This document shows, piece after piece, positions 13,944-15,834 of a stretch of 15,834 bases of DNA. This stretch comes from DASQDT01 sp036380435 (GTDB lineage Bacteria; Acidobacteriota; Blastocatellia; Pyrinomonadales; Pyrinomonadaceae): contig DASVES010000369.1 of assembly GCA_036380435.1 (NCBI GenBank), forward strand, positions 1-15,834. The letters run 5' to 3'. A program made the translations under genes and the position numbers. The notes under the pieces are model-generated. The model was given only the letters and a program-made list of their open reading frames with translations, was not told the origin of the DNA and searched no databases. Numbering within the stretch: the first letter of the stretch is position 1; each line of letters begins with the position of its first letter.

Positions 13944-15005
13944 ATGTCTAGAGTCACACGCGTCGCGCTCTGGCTCATTCTGGGCCTCTCCCTGTCGGCC
14001 GCGTGGGCGCCGGCCGCCCGCGCGCGCTCGTCCGCCGTCAACACTACGCCCCATGTCGCCCTTCAGGGCAGAAACCGCATCTCCGGTCACGTCTTCGCCG
14101 AGGCGCGCCGGCCGGTGCCCGACATTTACGTCGAGCTGATGGACGAGGTGTACACGACCATCGCCCGCGCGCGCACCAACGGCTCGGGGTTCTACTCGTT
14201 TGAAGGTCTCTCCACCGGCAACTTCAAGCTCAAGGTTCTGCCCTACGGCACCGACTTCGAGGAGCAGACGAGAGACATCACCATCTACAACATCTCGGTC
14301 GTTTCCGGCGCCGGGGCCAGCAGCGAGCAGGTCGATTTCTATCTCAAGACGCGTGGGAGCCTCGTCACCAGCCCCTTCGCGGCGCCGGGCACGGTCTTCG
14401 CGCAGGACGTGCCGGAAGAGGCCAGGAAGCACTATGAGCGGGGCGTCGCGCTGCTGGGCGAGAAGAAGGACAAGGAAGCTTTCGATAGTCTGAAGCGGTC
14501 GCTGGAAATCTTCCCGCGCTACTACATGGCGCTTGACCGTCTGGGCACCGAGTACGTTCTGCGCGGCTACAAGACGGCGGCCTACATCCTCCTGACGGAG
14601 GCGGTCAAGGTCAACCCGCGCGGCTTCTCCAGCCTGTTCGGTCTGGGAATGTCGGAGTTCCAGTTGGGGATGATGAACGAGGCGGCGGAGAGCTTCCGGC
14701 GGGCGACGCTCTCCTACGACGGCTCGATCAACGCGCACATGTACCTGGGTCTGGCGCTGAAGCGGACGGGGAAGTTGGCGCAGGCGGAGGCGTCGCTCAA
14801 GCGCGCGCGCGACGTGGGCAAGGGCCAGACGCCGGAGGTGCACTGGCACCTCGCCCGGCTCTACGGCGAACAGAAGCGCTACGCCGAGGCCGCCGACTCG
14901 CTCGAACTCTATCTGAAGACCCAGCCGCAGAACCCCGACCCGCAGAAGGTGGCGAAGATTCAGCAGGTCATCCGACAACTGCGCGAGAAGGCCACTAAAG
15001 GTTAG
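13944..15005 (+). CDS. Secreted TPR-repeat protein with N-terminal carboxypeptidase-regulatory-like beta domain
   Basis: A 353-residue exported protein. Residues 1-28 form a signal peptide (MSRVTRVALWLILGLSLSAA, ending PAARA). Residues about 44-135 form a beta-sandwich of the regulatory-like type: ISGHVFAEARRPVPDIYVEL, then ARTNGSGFYSFEGLSTGNFKLKV. From about 156 to 330 there are four to five TPR units: EEARKHYERGVALLGEKK, YYMALDRLGTEYVLRGY, SSLFGLGMSEFQLGMMNEA, INAHMYLGLALKRTGKLAQA and EVHWHLARLYGEQKRYAEA. TPRs bind partner proteins; no enzyme motif is present, so it is probably a periplasmic scaffold. The ATG at 13944 follows GAGGT at eight or nine bases. A long inverted repeat lies between its stop codon and the converging S9 gene. 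Confidence 0.87.
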   Translation: MSRVTRVALWLILGLSLSAAWAPAARARSSAVNTTPHVALQGRNRISGHVFAEARRPVPDIYVELMDEVYTTIARARTNGSGFYSFEGLSTGNFKLKVLPYGTDFEEQTRDITIYNISVVSGAGASSEQVDFYLKTRGSLVTSPFAAPGTVFAQDVPEEARKHYERGVALLGEKKDKEAFDSLKRSLEIFPRYYMALDRLGTEYVLRGYKTAAYILLTEAVKVNPRGFSSLFGLGMSEFQLGMMNEAAESFRRATLSYDGSINAHMYLGLALKRTGKLAQAEASLKRARDVGKGQTPEVHWHLARLYGEQKRYAEAADSLELYLKTQPQNPDPQKVAKIQQVIRQLREKATKG

Positions 15006-15046
15006 ACCGAAAAGCGCGAGCGGCGCGCCGCCCGGATCGCTTGGAG

Positions 15047-15180
15047 TTGAGTGTAGGGTGGTTCGGCTTCACCGCAAGAGGCGCAAAGGACGCAGAGTCC
15101 AAGCAGAGGGTTGAATCTCTCCGCGTGGACTCTGCGTCCTTTGCGCCTCTTGCGGTGAGTTAATCCTGACTCACACTCAA
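15047..15180. repeat. Long inverted repeat with perfect 33-bp arms, probable bidirectional terminator
   Basis: The arm at 15069-15101 is the exact inverted complement of 15126-15158, with a 24-base loop. Outside it, TTGAGTGT (15047-15054) pairs with ACACTCAA (15173-15180), separated from the main stem by unpaired spacers. The arm has a short internal periodicity (GCAAGAGGCGCAAAGGACGC). It lies in the 187-bp gap between the convergent TPR and S9 genes. I recognise this 'cgcaaagg-acgcagag' style as a dispersed repeat type in environmental bacterial genomes, from memory only. Confidence 0.88.
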
Positions 15181-15192
15181 GTGAAAAGTGCC

Positions 15193-15834
15193 CTAGTTGG
15201 CGCGCGAGGTGCTCTCAGACGCGCCGGTCGCGCCCTTGAGGTGCTTGTCGAGGAATTCGAGAATCGCCTTGTTGGCGCGAATCTCGTTGACCTTCTTCGT
15301 AAAGCCGTGCCCCTCGTTGTCGAAGACGACGTACTCGACGGGGACGTTGTTCTTCTTCACGGCTTCGACGATCTCGTCCGACTCCGGCAGGATGACGCGC
15401 GGGTCGTTCTTGCCCTGCAACACGATGAGCGGGCGGCGTATCTTATCCGCGTGGAAAAGCGGCGAGATGGCACGCAGGTTTTCGAGGTCGGTTGCCGGGT
15501 CGCCCATCTCTTTGTAGAGGGCTTTACGGAACGATTCCCAGTAGGGCGGGATCGACTGAAGCGTGCGCACCCAGTTCGACACGCCGAAGATGTCCACGCC
15601 GACAGCGAACTCAGCGGGCTTGAAGGCGAGCGCGGCCAGGACCATGTAGCCGCCGTAAGAGCCGCCGATGATGCCGATCTTCGATTCGTCAACATAGCCG
15701 AGCGAGGCGAGATATTTTTTCGCTTCGATGCAATCCCATAGAGGCTCGCGCCCGTGCTTGCCGTCGTCCGCCGCGAAGAAGGTTTTGCCGTAGCCGCTCG
15801 AACCGCGATTGTTGACGCCGAGGATGACGTAGCC
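15193..15834 (-). CDS. S9-family prolyl oligopeptidase-type serine peptidase (C-terminal 213 residues; N-terminus beyond window)
   Basis: The frame is open to the window edge, beginning GYVILGVNNRGSSGYG, the alpha/beta-hydrolase entry typical of S9 peptidases. The nucleophile elbow is GGSYGGYM, with Ser encoded at 15658-15660, followed by VDIFGVSNW. The acid is in VLQGKNDPRV and the base in DNEGHGFTKK, giving a full Ser-Asp-His triad in the correct order. The protein ends with a helix (ILEFLDKHLKG) and a Ser/Thr/Ala-rich tail. These enzymes cleave short peptides, often after Pro, or as acylaminoacyl peptidases; the beta-propeller that would distinguish them is outside the window, as is any signal peptide. 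The stop TAG at 15193 lies just downstream of the long inverted repeat shared with the TPR gene. Confidence 0.93.
   Translation of the reverse strand, partial: GYVILGVNNRGSSGYGKTFFAADDGKHGREPLWDCIEAKKYLASLGYVDESKIGIIGGSYGGYMVLAALAFKPAEFAVGVDIFGVSNWVRTLQSIPPYWESFRKALYKEMGDPATDLENLRAISPLFHADKIRRPLIVLQGKNDPRVILPESDEIVEAVKKNNVPVEYVVFDNEGHGFTKKVNEIRANKAILEFLDKHLKGATGASESTSRAN

Noticed and set aside
12306..15005. An AAA-TPR operon acting as one system
   Set aside because: A 216-bp gap with a hairpin and its own promoter candidate separates the genes, and the TPR protein is exported while the ATPase is cytoplasmic. A functional link is not supported by the sequence alone.

Overview
The window is GC-rich chromosomal DNA from a Gram-negative, heterotrophic bacterium. 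The gene set fits Acidobacteriota, possibly class Blastocatellia: a TonB-dependent receptor N-terminus led by a carboxypeptidase-regulatory-like domain, several large secreted peptidases, a NagZ-type GH3 enzyme, CbxX-type AAA+ and hybrid sensor kinase genes, and many palindromic intergenic repeats. This placement is inference from gene families and repeat style; no rRNA or other marker gene is present. No tRNA, rRNA, CRISPR array, insertion sequence or prophage gene was seen.

Layout from left to right. (1) Positions 1-263, minus: a toxin-antitoxin pair, with a PIN-domain toxin cut by the window edge and its 76-residue antitoxin. (2) 317-2771: divergent queG (epoxyqueuosine reductase, last step of tRNA queuosine synthesis) and nagZ (GH3 beta-N-acetylhexosaminidase, muropeptide recycling). 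(3) 2772-4715: a secreted M28 metallopeptidase bracketed by two elaborate nested palindromic repeat islands. (4) 4716-9816: a divergent pair made of a large secreted two-half M16 peptidase (minus) and a PAS-PAS-histidine kinase-receiver hybrid kinase (plus), with a 307-bp regulatory gap between them. (5) 9891-12006, minus: an unrecognised secreted protein, then a TonB-dependent receptor that keeps only its signal peptide, regulatory domain and plug start and ends abruptly at an inverted repeat. (6) 12306-15005, plus: an AAA+ ATPase of the CbxX/SpoVK type with a TerB-like N-terminal region, then a secreted TPR protein. (7) 15193-15834, minus: the C-terminal catalytic part of an S9 prolyl-oligopeptidase-family enzyme, running off the window.

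Three of the genes are peptidases of different clans (M28, M16, S9), which fits a peptide-scavenging lifestyle. They are separate transcription units, and no operon links them to a common pathway. Six genes start with GTG or TTG, each with a purine-rich ribosome-binding site upstream; for several of these a simple longest-frame start would be wrong.

The most unusual content is non-coding. Five long inverted-repeat structures lie in or at the edges of intergenic gaps within 15.8 kb. Two of them share one symmetric modular plan (A-B-linker-C-loop-C'-linker-B'-A'), in which most hairpins follow a GTAG-type tetranucleotide and the stem sequences change while pairing is kept. That resembles REP/REPIN elements, but with a nested mosaic architecture.
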